Of a DNA stretch of 64,000 nucleotides, positions 30,633-39,054 are shown piece after piece. Source of the DNA: Thermorudis peleae (lineage in GTDB: Bacteria > Chloroflexota > Chloroflexia > Thermomicrobiales > Thermomicrobiaceae); contig NZ_JQMP01000001.1 in NCBI RefSeq assembly GCF_000744775.1, positions 310,001 to 374,000 on the forward strand, given 5' to 3'. Both the position numbers and the translations under genes were made by a program. Numbering within the stretch: the stretch's first letter is position 1; every line of letters starts with the position of its first letter. The notes below the pieces were generated by a model, which was not told the DNA's origin, searched no databases, and worked only from the letters and a program-made list of their open reading frames with translations.

Positions 30633-30684
30633 CCCGACTAAACTAGTCGGGATTCATTCTAGGGATAAAGTGCTGGCCTGTCAA
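30633..30684 (-). promoter_or_regulatory. Iron-operon promoter with overlapping operator
   Basis: The minus strand has TTGACA (30679-30684), 17 nt, TAGAAT (30656-30661). A perfect palindrome CCCGACTA-AAC-TAGTCGGG occupies 30633-30651, covering the expected transcription start, so a bound protein would block transcription. The regulator is not identified; Rrf2-type or DtxR/Fur-type iron regulators are candidates. Start codon of the lipoprotein gene is ~60 nt downstream. Confidence 0.8.
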
Positions 30685-30956
30685 GCCATGGTGGATGGGC
30701 ATAGATCGACAAAGCAGGTAGACGAACACTTCACGCGCAGAGAGCGCCGCGGGCGCAGGCGTCCGTATGAGGCGCATTCGCCGTCACAGTACCAACGTTT
30801 CGCTGGTTCACTCCTGCCTCATGCACTGTTTGCATGTTTGAAGCTGCCTCGGTGCATCCCTCTCGAGACATGCTGGAGTGGTACTGGAGGGGGAACCAGT
30901 GGGCCGGTGCCCCTTCCAGTACCCTCGCTTCACTAGAGCGTTGCAACACCTGCGGG
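30685..30956. other. Non-coding stretch between iron operon and ferritin-like gene
   Basis: No reading frame is supported. An imperfect 13-bp inverted repeat (GTACTGGAGGGGG near 30882 and CCCCTTCCAGTAC near 30911) lies ~35 nt past the ferritin-like stop and may end its transcript. Confidence 0.4.
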
Positions 30957-31751
30957 CTATGAGGCGACTTCAGGCTGCTGATATTTGATCCGAGCATAGA
31001 TGGGAGCATATTCTGGATCATTGAAATTGATCGGAGTGTAGGTGAAGGCGTTGCCATCCTGCGGGCTTAAGTAGCCAGCGCCAGCGACCACGTTTGGCGC
31101 ATCGCCAACGCTTTTGATGAGCTGCGGCGCGAAGGCTTGTTCTTCGGCTGGCGCGAGATCAAGCAAGCCGCGCTCGAACCCGAGCCGTCGGCCCACGGTT
31201 CGGTGCCCTTCTTCGACCATTGCGATCATCGCTGCAATACGGGCGAGGTCTGGGCGGCCTTGTGCGGCAAACTCATAGACGGCTGCGATGAATGCAGCAT
31301 CGAAGACGCCCTCGAGTTGCTGCTGGGTTTGCAAGAAGAGCCGCAAGCTCGTAAACGTTTGCTGCCCGTATGGAAAGCTGAAGGCAGTGAATTGATTCAC
31401 CGTGTTCGTGTCCGCGCCGGCAGCGATGAAGAAGTTTTCGTGAATCTGCTCCTCGATCGCGAAGGCTTTTAGTTCATTCAGCATCCGGTAGCTATTGAGT
31501 CTAAGACGTGGAGCATTCCGAATGCCGTTCGTGTAGAAGGTGACAGCCAAACGCTCGGCAATTGCGGCGATAGTGAGAATGGTCGTCACCGAGTCAACAT
31601 TTTGAGCCAGCGTGGCAAGTGGCAGCAGGCTTGCACCAGCCGCCGCAGCGCCTGTGCCAGCTATCGCTTTGAGTAACGTGCGGCGCGACATCCCGTGTGA
31701 TGAGAGATCGTTCAGTACGTGCGTCAAGCTGGAGTAGGGGAGAGGTGTCAT
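30957..31751 (-). CDS. Tat-exported ferritin-like domain protein
   Basis: A 264-residue protein with a twin-arginine signal (MSRRTLLKAIAG, then Ala/Gly-rich and TLAQN cleavage-like region). The mature part resembles the bacterial Ferritin_2-like family: AAIAERLAVTFYTNG, AIEEQIHENFFIAAG and MVEEGHRTVGRRLGF give Glu/His residues suited to a diiron site. Start is ATG 31751 after GGAGGG. Its nearness to the iron-uptake operon is suggestive, but it has a separate transcript. Confidence 0.85.
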   Translation of the reverse strand: MTPLPYSSLTHVLNDLSSHGMSRRTLLKAIAGTGAAAAGASLLPLATLAQNVDSVTTILTIAAIAERLAVTFYTNGIRNAPRLRLNSYRMLNELKAFAIEEQIHENFFIAAGADTNTVNQFTAFSFPYGQQTFTSLRLFLQTQQQLEGVFDAAFIAAVYEFAAQGRPDLARIAAMIAMVEEGHRTVGRRLGFERGLLDLAPAEEQAFAPQLIKSVGDAPNVVAGAGYLSPQDGNAFTYTPINFNDPEYAPIYARIKYQQPEVAS

Positions 31752-31930
31752 CGTTTCCCTCCTTACCGCTGTGCAGCCCGTCACCGCATACCGCAATCGC
31801 GCGATCACCAACAACTACGGGTACTTGGGCGCAGTTGGATCACCGCCGACAGGCTCTGTCATGCTGCCAATTTGACGCGCGATGGCCGTGCCGTGTAGAC
31901 GCGGCGAGAAGCATGCCGGTGGGAGGACAC

Positions 31931-32071
31931 ATGATGAGAAAGCACCTGTCATACTCAACTTCCGGAGACAAACTCTTTGCACAATCTGTCCGACTGGCGG
32001 GCCTGGGTGATGGGATGACTGGGGAGCCTGGTGGGATGCGTGTGCCATTCCTGGAGCGTGAGCGCCGCTGA
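31931..32071 (+). CDS. Possible small protein (46 aa)
   Basis: A short reading frame starting ATGATG directly after GGGAGGACAC, with a plausible ribosome site and a Lys/Arg-rich C-terminus (FLERERR). It has no recognisable domain and no clear promoter. It may be chance in an otherwise empty stretch between two minus-strand genes. Confidence 0.22.
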   Translation: MMRKHLSYSTSGDKLFAQSVRLAGLGDGMTGEPGGMRVPFLERERR

Positions 32072-32198
32072 TCGATGCAGGATTCACTACACAGCGGGGA
32101 ACCATTCAGGCCATGATTGGGCAGCTTCCGATTCTTGTGCACCACTAGCCGACGCTAGCCGGAGCAATTCGGGAGAAGTTTGTCCCAGTTGGCTAGCG
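32072..32198 (-). other. Hairpin at the end of the PilZ gene
   Basis: CGCTAGCC (32153-32160) and GGCTAGCG (32191-32198) pair across the PilZ stop codon with an inner GGGA/TCCC stem, giving a terminator-like structure without a T-run. The rest of the stretch back to 31752, apart from the small frame above, shows nothing recognisable. Confidence 0.4.
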
Positions 32199-32861
32199 TT
32201 CGCGTTTCGCCAGTTCGCGCAGGCGAGCGAAGACGAAGCGCACGATCGTCTCCTGCACGCGCACCGGCACGTCAAGGAAGCGGCAGCCGATGTCCCACCG
32301 CGGCGGGTCGAGCCCCTCCACTGGCGCACAGCGCCGCACCTCGGCTTTGAGTGTAAGCGGCTCGGTGCCCGGCAACCGGAATGTGAGCGTGAGCGCTGCC
32401 CCTACTGGCAACGCTGTGGGAACCCGCAGGCGCGCCCCTCCAGCACTGAGGTCGAGGATGCGGGCAGCGAGTGGCGTTGGCTCCGCACCTGGTTGCGGCA
32501 TCCAGGTGACAGCGTCGGGAACAAGCGCGACCTCAACGCGCACATACTCCCGACGCTGCATCCGCTCCCAGGCGCTCTGCTGCTGCAGTGTCAGTCGAGC
32601 CTGGGGTTCCAGCACCGTCTGGACGACTGTACAAAGTGTGACGTAGAGGGCATCGTTGGCAATGGTCGTGCCAAGATAGACTTGGTCGCCGGTATGGACG
32701 CTGACGTAGTGCAACTGCGCCATCGGCCAGCCAACGACGAACACGCGCTGGCGCTCATCGAGTTCTTCCAGCCGTGTCCGGTACCAGCTGAGCCGACCGC
32801 GCTCTTCAATGCCGAGCTCAACCGGTTGCCAAATCTGCAGTGCTTTCGGCGCAACCGCCAC
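32193..32861 (-). CDS. PilZ-domain (YcgR-like) c-di-GMP-binding protein
   Basis: A 222-residue cytoplasmic protein with an N-terminal YcgR-type beta domain (~1-100) and a C-terminal PilZ domain. The c-di-GMP motifs are present: QRREYVRVEV (RxxxR) and LDLSAGGARL (DxSxxG). Such proteins adjust motility, adhesion or polysaccharide export according to the second messenger. It stands alone, and no flagellar or pilus gene is nearby. A link to the exopolysaccharide genes at 57925-62741 is only a possibility. Confidence 0.9.
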   Translation of the reverse strand: MAVAPKALQIWQPVELGIEERGRLSWYRTRLEELDERQRVFVVGWPMAQLHYVSVHTGDQVYLGTTIANDALYVTLCTVVQTVLEPQARLTLQQQSAWERMQRREYVRVEVALVPDAVTWMPQPGAEPTPLAARILDLSAGGARLRVPTALPVGAALTLTFRLPGTEPLTLKAEVRRCAPVEGLDPPRWDIGCRFLDVPVRVQETIVRFVFARLRELAKRER

Positions 32862-33269
32862 GTCCGGCCTCTCCTCCGCCCCATTCCCTGCTGATGCCTA
32901 TCGGCACACGCGCCGTGTTCTTCAGCCTACCATAGTTCCCACGTTCTGGCTGTCGAGCAGCCTGCTGTCAACTTGTCCTGCGTGTGTCATTCAGGCGCGG
33001 GCAGACACCTCCTGCACGATGATTGTGCTACTGATTTGGCGTATTTCAACCAATGAACCGTGCAATTCGGGGCGCTCTCAGCTACTCATTATGCCGAATC
33101 GTTCCAAAAACATTGCCACATGAGCATGAGGGTTATCAGGCAGTCGAATGCCGGGAGAACAGTGCGGCGCATGGCCAGCGCCTACCACTTTCCACGTCGC
33201 TGCCAGCGCGTTACGATTGGCAGCAAGAACACAGGACGGCACGTGCCCAGTACAGCGTGGAGGTCACGA
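32862..33269. other. Divergent intergenic region, nothing recognised
   Basis: About 400 nt between the PilZ gene and the LutA-LutB fusion. No supported reading frame, strong hairpin or promoter match was found; it presumably holds both promoters. Confidence 0.3.
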
Positions 33270-35480
33270 ATGCCCGCACGGAGCAAGGCCTTTCAGCAGG
33301 CACTCACCCGTGCTCTGCACGACGCAGCCCAGCAAGAAGCACTCCATCGCTCGCTTTCGACATTCCGTCAGCGGCGCGCCCAGGCGTTCGCCGGGATGAA
33401 CTTTGAGGCGATGCGTCAGGATATGCGACGCCGCAAAGCAGCTGCCATCGCTCGCTTGCCCGAGCTGATTGAACAGTTCACGCGCGAGGCCGAAAACGTT
33501 GGCGCGCAGGTCTATCTGGCCCGCACCCCCGACGATGCCTGTGCGCGCATCCGCGAGATCGCCGCCCAGCACGGCGTCCGCTTGGCTATCAAGAGCAAGT
33601 CGATGGCAACCGAGGAGATCCGGCTCAACGCCGCCCTCGAGGCCGCTGGTATTCACGCGATCGAATCTGACCTCGGTGAGTGGATCATCCAGCTCGCTGG
33701 CGAGCACCCTTCACATCTCATCGCCCCGGCGATCCACAAGCGCCGTGAGGACATCGCCGACATCTTCCGGCGCGTGCTGGGCCGCGACGTCCCACCCGAC
33801 CCTGCACAACTTGTCGAGGTTGCTCGGCAAGAACTCCGCCGTGCCTTCCTCGAAGCGGGTATGGGCATCACCGGCGCTAATGCCGCCATTGCCGAGACCG
33901 GCTCGATCATGCTCGTCACCAATGAGGGCAATGCTGAACTCGTGGCAACGCTGCCGCCTGTCCACGTGGCCGTGCTCGGCGTCGAGAAGATCCTGCCTAG
34001 CCTTGACGACGCCGTCGCCATGCTGCGATTGCTGCCTCGCTCAGGCACGGCCCAGAAGCTGACCGTGCGCGTCTCCTTCATCACTGGCCCCACCCGCACC
34101 TCCGACATCGAACTGACACCAGTGCGGGGAGCTCATGGTCCGAAGGCAATGTACATTATCTTGCTCGACAACGGCCGCCTGGCCACGCGCGAGGACCCTG
34201 AACTTGTCGACACACTCTATTGCATCCGCTGCGGTGCCTGCTCAAACGTCTGCCCACCTTACGAAATCGTCAGCGGCCATCTCTTCGGTTACATCTACAC
34301 TGGCCCGATCGGCCTGCCGCTGACTGCTATCCACCATGGACTTGCCGCTGTCGCCGACCCACAGAGCCTTTGCCTCTCCTGCAATGCCTGCGAGACGGTC
34401 TGCCCAGTCGCGATCCCGATTCCACGGCTTATCCTCGATGTCCGCACCCGTGTCGCCGAGCGCCTCGGCTTACCGTGGTACAAGGCGGCGGCCTTCAGCC
34501 GCTGGGCTTCGCCAGCGAGTGGCCAACGGCTTGTCCGCCTCGCGGCGCGTGCCTCGCGGCTGGTTGCTGATCAGGATGGCTACATTGCACACCTGCCCGT
34601 CGTTGACGGGGCCACCGCCAACCGCCACATCCTCGCTCCGACACCTCAGCCGCTGCGTGACCGCCTCAGCAGCAATGGCCGGAAGCCAGCGCCACCGCCG
34701 TTGCTAGCCAGCAGCGCCGTTGCCGGCTCGACCGTTGCCTTCTTCCCCGGCTGCCTCACCGATTGGGTTATGCCGGAGATGGGTGAGGCCGTTGTGCGGG
34801 TGCTTGAGGCTTGCGGATGCCGGGTCGTCTTCCCCCGAGAACAGCACTGCTGCGGGCTTGTCGCCAACAACAGCGGTGATCGGGAGCACGCCAAGGCCAT
34901 GGCCCGCCACACCATTACCGTCCTCGAGCAGGTCGAGGCCGACTGGATCGTCAGCCACTCAACGAGCTGCTACGCCGCCGTGCTCCAGGACTACCAGCAC
35001 CTCTTCCGCACCGAACCAGCATGGCGCGAACGGGCAGCACGCGTCGCCGAGCGCATGGTCGACTTCGTGACCTTCCTCGACCGCATCGCCCGGCTCGGGC
35101 CACAGTCCTGGACGCGACCCGGCCCAACGGTGACGTACCACGACTCCTGCCAGTCGCACAACGCGCTCGGCATCCGTCAAGCTCCCCGACGCCTGCTCAT
35201 CGAGGTGCTTGGCTGCACACTCGTTGAGATGGAAGATTCCAGTGTGTGCTGCGGCTTCGGCGGCTCGTTCTCGATCGACTACCCAGAACTCTCGGCACTG
35301 TTCGCTGGACGCAAGCTCGACAATGCACTTGCCACCGGAGCGAGCGCGATCATCGCCGATAACCCTGGATGTCTCATGCAACTTCGCGGGGCGCTCCACG
35401 CGCGTGGCAGCACAGTGCGAGCGCTGCATCTGGCCGAACTGCTCGCCGAACGGCTTGCCGACCTCGCGCCGGCACGCTGA
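33270..35480 (+). CDS. LutB-LutA fusion, lactate/glycolate oxidation iron-sulfur protein
   Basis: A 736-residue cytoplasmic protein. Residues ~60-330 are an LUD domain (AIKSKSMATEEIRLN, ETGSIMLVTNEGNAE). Two 4Fe-4S clusters follow (CIRCGACSNVCPPYEIVSGH and CLSCNACETVCPVAIPIP), then two CCG domains (FFPGCLTD, EQHCCGLV, CQSHNALGIRQ, VCCGFGGSFS, NPGCLMQL) like LutA or GlpC. In Bacillus, LutA and LutB are separate and with LutC oxidise L-lactate. Here A and B are joined and no LutC is adjacent. ATG 33270 follows GTGGAGG. Confidence 0.9.
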   Translation: MPARSKAFQQALTRALHDAAQQEALHRSLSTFRQRRAQAFAGMNFEAMRQDMRRRKAAAIARLPELIEQFTREAENVGAQVYLARTPDDACARIREIAAQHGVRLAIKSKSMATEEIRLNAALEAAGIHAIESDLGEWIIQLAGEHPSHLIAPAIHKRREDIADIFRRVLGRDVPPDPAQLVEVARQELRRAFLEAGMGITGANAAIAETGSIMLVTNEGNAELVATLPPVHVAVLGVEKILPSLDDAVAMLRLLPRSGTAQKLTVRVSFITGPTRTSDIELTPVRGAHGPKAMYIILLDNGRLATREDPELVDTLYCIRCGACSNVCPPYEIVSGHLFGYIYTGPIGLPLTAIHHGLAAVADPQSLCLSCNACETVCPVAIPIPRLILDVRTRVAERLGLPWYKAAAFSRWASPASGQRLVRLAARASRLVADQDGYIAHLPVVDGATANRHILAPTPQPLRDRLSSNGRKPAPPPLLASSAVAGSTVAFFPGCLTDWVMPEMGEAVVRVLEACGCRVVFPREQHCCGLVANNSGDREHAKAMARHTITVLEQVEADWIVSHSTSCYAAVLQDYQHLFRTEPAWRERAARVAERMVDFVTFLDRIARLGPQSWTRPGPTVTYHDSCQSHNALGIRQAPRRLLIEVLGCTLVEMEDSSVCCGFGGSFSIDYPELSALFAGRKLDNALATGASAIIADNPGCLMQLRGALHARGSTVRALHLAELLAERLADLAPAR

Positions 35481-35556
35481 TCTGCCAGAGAGCGAATAGC
35501 ACCAGGTCTGCCCGTGCCGCGGAGCAGGCGGTGCAAGGTAGGTAAGCGCGCGTGAG

Positions 35557-35877
35557 CTAGGACGGCAATACCTCGCGGAAGCGCTCCCACGGCGTGAGCA
35601 CCCAGGTTTCCGTCGTGGCGTGGCCGTAGGTATGGACGAGGACAGCAACTTTCGCGGCCGTCTCGGCATCCGGCGCCTCGAAGATATCGAGGTAGTCATA
35701 GGGGCCGAGCACGGCATAGCTAGCGATCCAGCGCGCCTCTGGTACCTGCTGCTTGATCGCGGCTGAGACACGGTCACCGATCTCCGCGATCGCCTTGGGG
35801 CCGACCTGCTGTTCACCACCGAAGGGGGCAGTGGGCAGATTCGTGCTGAGACGGGTAAGGAGGGCGAAGAGTGGCAT
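35557..35877 (-). CDS. GYD-domain protein
   Basis: A 106-residue cytoplasmic protein of the GYD family: FALLTRLSTN at the N-terminus, ARWIASYAVLGPYDYLDIFEAPD with the GPYD variant of the family name motif, and a C-terminal WVLTPWERFREVL. Members form small alpha/beta dimers of unknown function. It is convergent with the LutA-LutB fusion and stands alone. Confidence 0.85.
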   Translation of the reverse strand: MPLFALLTRLSTNLPTAPFGGEQQVGPKAIAEIGDRVSAAIKQQVPEARWIASYAVLGPYDYLDIFEAPDAETAAKVAVLVHTYGHATTETWVLTPWERFREVLPS

Positions 35878-36605
35878 GGAACTGCTCCTTTCCGGCGTCA
35901 GGGCCAGCGTGCCGATCGCGCAAACGCGATCCCGCAGTTGCGATGAAGAGCGAGCCGCTTGACTTGCGCGACCTCAGCGCAGAGATCCAACACGAATGCT
36001 GGAACAGGCACGCTTGCCCCTGCCTGAATACATCATGAGCCACTCGCGTGGATCCACTGCTCAGCCTACTGCCTCACCCTCCTCCTGTCAATCCCTTCCG
36101 CTTCTCCTCCATGTGCACGTAACGGAGATTACCAATGCTGCACAAAGTGATCCACAGCGCGAGCGAGCGTGTCGGCACTGAACCATCTCCGCGCTATAAC
36201 CGGCGGCAATCAGCCTAGTGGTTATCGTGAACAAGGACCCCGATGATGATCGTGTGCATCGTCACCTCTCTTCCACAGACAGCGGGCAAGCCGGAATAGA
36301 CGTGTGTGAACGTGCATGTGCAGCAGCACCTGACCTGGGCTAAAGGGGGCGCACAGCGGTATGCGCCCCCATGCTGCGTCGTACGCCTTCGCTAGCCTGT
36401 TCCCTGCCTCATATCACGCTTCCATTACTCGATCCTCCTAGGATGCGGGCAGGGGCGAGGGAAGGGTGTTGCCCGTCCCCTTCCCTCTGCTGTTGCCATG
36501 GAGAGTCGAACGGTTTGCCAGGAGCCGCTGCAGGCAGTCTTCCGACACCCTGTTATCCCAAGGGGAACAACGGGCTCGTTAGCCGAGGGGTGAGAGCACG
36601 CTACC
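35878..36605. other. 728-nt stretch without a gene
   Basis: No supported reading frame. It contains a strong hairpin at 36345-36371 (listed separately) and a second inverted repeat AGGGAAGGG/CCTTCCCT near 36459-36487. The sequence is somewhat richer in A+T than its neighbours, as if decayed coding DNA, but no protein remnant is recognisable. Confidence 0.35.
36345..36371 (-). terminator. Strong hairpin downstream of the multicopper oxidase
   Basis: GGGGGCGCA and TGCGCCCCC form a perfect 9-bp stem with an 8-nt loop; the minus strand continues with TTTAG. It lies ~235 nt past the oxidase stop, rather far, but is the first good terminator on that strand. Confidence 0.55.
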
Positions 36606-38201
36606 TCACGCGATCGTGACAAGACGCATCATGCCGGCCTCCTGGTGATACAGGTGATGGCAGTGGAATGCCCACTGTCCCGGATTGTCAGCGACCCAGT
36701 CAATCGTGAGCGCCTGCATGGGATGCACGAGCACGGTGTCGCGCACCGCGCCGCGTGCCGGATCCCCCACGCGGAAGACATGCCCGTGCAGGTGCATCGG
36801 GTGAGGCATGGTTGTCATGTTTTGCAGGCGAAAGCGCACGCGTTGGCCACGCTGCAGTGCGATCGGCTCGGCCTGGGGGAAGACCTGCCCGTTGATCGTC
36901 CAAACGTACTGGCCCATTCCACCGCCGAGCACAATCGGCAGGTCAACGGCTGGCTCGCCGCCTGCGCCAGGGGTGGCAGCGGTGAAGCGCAGCGCATGCA
37001 GCAGTTCACCGGCAAGCTCGCGTGGCCGGCTGCGAACGAGCGACGCCTGACCGGTGCTACCTTCGTAACGGAGCACGGCTTGCGCTGCCAGTTCTGTTCC
37101 TTCAGCCCAGGCCACCAGCGGCCAAACGCCAGGCTGCTCAAGCCGCACGAGCACGTCGTAGCGCTCCCCCATGCCAATCTGCAGCACGTCCCCAGTGAGC
37201 GGCTCAACCGGATGGCCATCGGCGTGCGTGACTGTGAGGCGGTGCCCGAGGAGCGCGACGCGAAAGATCGTGGCCGAGGCGGCGTTGATCACGCGCAGAC
37301 GCAGCACCTCACCGCGCTTGCCGGTGAACACAAAGGGTGTTTCAGGGGGACGCCCGTTGACGAGGTAAACAGGATAGACAAGGTCTGGCGCAAGCTCCAC
37401 TGGCGCTTCGCCGATCCCCATGCCTGGCATGCCTCCCATCCCAGGCATGGAGTTCGTCCCGGGAGTCATCGGCATAGTGCCCATCCCATGCCCCATGCCG
37501 TGTCCCATGGCATGGTCGCTGTGTCCTCCGGCAACAAGTTGTTGGAGGGCATCCTCAGGCGTCCCACGAATGCCGTCAAGCCAGTCATCAAGCAGAAGGG
37601 TGTATTCGCGGTCATAGCTTAGCGACTCCTGCCTTGGCTCGACGATGAGTGCGCCGTACAGCCCACGATCGAGCTGCAGGCCGACATGGGGATGGAAGAA
37701 ATACGTGCCAGCGACCGGCAAGACAAACTCGTAGACGAAGCGTGCGCCAGGAGCCACCGCTGGCTGCGTGACATCGGGAACACCATCTTGGGCATTGGGC
37801 ACAGGAATACCGTGCCAATGAATGGTGGTTGGCTCAGGCAACCGGTTGATGAGCTCGACACGCAGGGTCTCGCCCTCACGGACCCGAAGCTCGGGCCCGG
37901 GCAACTGGCCATTGTAGACAAACGTGCGGACACGCTGTGAGCCGAGTGCAAGCTCACTGACGCCCGCCTCAAGTGTGTATGTGCGGATTGTCCCAGCAGG
38001 AGCTGTCTCTGCGGGGGTAAGCGCGATAGGTTGCTGCCCTGATCTGCGTGTTGGTGATGGTACAGTGATCGGCGTGCTTCCCGTGTTTGGCTGGGAGCGG
38101 CAAGCTGTGAGGGCAAGCGTGAGCACACTTGCTCCAATGGTACCAAGTGCCGCTCGACGGGTCATGCGTCGTAGGAGCAGCGAAGTGTGCAGGCCATGCA
38201 T
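36606..38201 (-). CDS. CueO-like multicopper oxidase
   Basis: A 531-residue exported oxidase. A twin-arginine-like leader (RRMTRRAALGTIG) ends in LALTAC, a lipobox, so it is likely a Tat lipoprotein. The copper motifs are complete: HWHGIPVP, FFHPHVG, HPMHLHGHVF and HCHHLYHQEAGM (T1, T2 and T3 ligands). A His/Met-rich insert (HAMGHGMGHGMGTMPM, PGMGGMPGMG) sits around residues 235-275, as in CueO where it binds Cu(I). Probable role is oxidation of Cu(I) or other metal ions outside the membrane. ATG 38201 follows GAAGGAGGGA. Confidence 0.92.
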   Translation of the reverse strand: MHGLHTSLLLRRMTRRAALGTIGASVLTLALTACRSQPNTGSTPITVPSPTRRSGQQPIALTPAETAPAGTIRTYTLEAGVSELALGSQRVRTFVYNGQLPGPELRVREGETLRVELINRLPEPTTIHWHGIPVPNAQDGVPDVTQPAVAPGARFVYEFVLPVAGTYFFHPHVGLQLDRGLYGALIVEPRQESLSYDREYTLLLDDWLDGIRGTPEDALQQLVAGGHSDHAMGHGMGHGMGTMPMTPGTNSMPGMGGMPGMGIGEAPVELAPDLVYPVYLVNGRPPETPFVFTGKRGEVLRLRVINAASATIFRVALLGHRLTVTHADGHPVEPLTGDVLQIGMGERYDVLVRLEQPGVWPLVAWAEGTELAAQAVLRYEGSTGQASLVRSRPRELAGELLHALRFTAATPGAGGEPAVDLPIVLGGGMGQYVWTINGQVFPQAEPIALQRGQRVRFRLQNMTTMPHPMHLHGHVFRVGDPARGAVRDTVLVHPMQALTIDWVADNPGQWAFHCHHLYHQEAGMMRLVTIA

Positions 38202-38273
38202 GGGAACTCCCTCCTTCATTCATACCGTCCGTGTGACAACCATCAGCCCAAGCAGGCAGACACCCTGGCCTAC

Positions 38274-38285
38274 GCCTGATCAGGC
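38274..38285. repeat. GATC-centred palindrome upstream of the oxidase
   Basis: GCCTGATCAGGC, a perfect 12-bp palindrome ~75 nt upstream of the oxidase start. It shares the core CCTGATCAGG with 39010-39027. A metal-responsive operator is one possibility. Confidence 0.35.
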
Positions 38286-38307
38286 ACGGTCGAATGAAGG
38301 AGGTTCA

Positions 38308-38850
38308 TCACTTACGGAAACACTGGAACCGAGCAAGCGCGTCAGGTAGACATGGAGGGATGCCCAAGACACCGACAGCCGGCGTAACGCTATTTCCGGA
38401 TAGCAGGTAGAGCACGATCACGCCCAGGGCGCGGTAGCTGAGCCAGCATGTGAGGGCAACGAGGACAATGGCCAGCTGGCAGAAGACGAGTTCGCCTGGT
38501 GGCAACGCGTGGGCGTCGTGAGCTCGAGCGGTAGCATGGCTCAGCAGCTGTGCCCCAAGATGAGCCGCTTGGGGTAGACTTTCGTGTCCTGAAACCATGG
38601 CGACGAGATTGAAAGGAGTTACAACGAGAGCGAGCACCGAATTTGACGGAGTCGCGTCGTACCTCTCTACCGGTCTATCTGGCAACGTGAGCAGAAGGTG
38701 GTCAGGGGTGTGGGCCATCGCATGCGGGAGGGCAGCGATACGGCACAGGAGCAAGGTGAACCCGAGCAACCCAGCCAGCACGAGAGTGTTGCGTCGCAGC
38801 GTTGGTAATGGCATTCGCACCTGTGCGCCTTTGGACATCGTTGCCGACAC
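38308..38850 (-). CDS. Small membrane or exported protein, unknown
   Basis: A possible 180-residue protein starting at GTG 38850 or ATG 38814. A hydrophobic helix (LVLAGLLGFTLLLCRIAAL, ~19-37) leads to an extracytoplasmic stretch rich in His, then a second helix (LAIVLVALTCWLSYRALGVIVLYLL). It ends 106 nt before the multicopper oxidase start in the same direction, so it may be co-transcribed; its His residues would suit metal binding. No family recognised. Confidence 0.5.
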   Translation of the reverse strand: MSATMSKGAQVRMPLPTLRRNTLVLAGLLGFTLLLCRIAALPHAMAHTPDHLLLTLPDRPVERYDATPSNSVLALVVTPFNLVAMVSGHESLPQAAHLGAQLLSHATARAHDAHALPPGELVFCQLAIVLVALTCWLSYRALGVIVLYLLSGNSVTPAVGVLGIPPCLPDALARFQCFRK

Positions 38851-38947
38851 TCCAGACGGCTAGGCATCCGTCTTGCCCAAGCCGTTCCTCTCAATCATAG
38901 CAACACCGCAGAGGACAACCCATGCAGCATCCCCTCATCAACACGCT

Positions 38948-38974
38948 ACCCGCTGTCTTCTTGAGACAGCGGGT
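38948..38974. terminator. Hairpin between protease and membrane-protein genes
   Basis: ACCCGCTGTC and GACAGCGGGT form a perfect 10-bp stem with a 7-nt loop; the plus strand continues TTGTT. It may stop read-through from the protease gene in the minus direction or be bidirectional. Confidence 0.5.
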
Positions 38975-39009
38975 TTGTTGCGAGCGAGGCCGTGGCTGAG
39001 TACTGGCTT

Positions 39010-39027
39010 CCGCCCTGATCAGGGCGG
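39010..39027. repeat. 18-bp perfect palindrome after the protease gene
   Basis: CCGCCCTGATCAGGGCGG, 28 nt past the protease stop. It may act as the terminator hairpin, though no T-run follows on the minus strand. Confidence 0.45.
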
Positions 39028-39054
39028 GAGCCAGAGCACGATGAGAGAATGCGA

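Noticed and set aside
36241-36300. Short peptide frame starting ATGATGATC near 36243
   Set aside because: It gives only 18 residues with no ribosome site, in a stretch without other coding signs.
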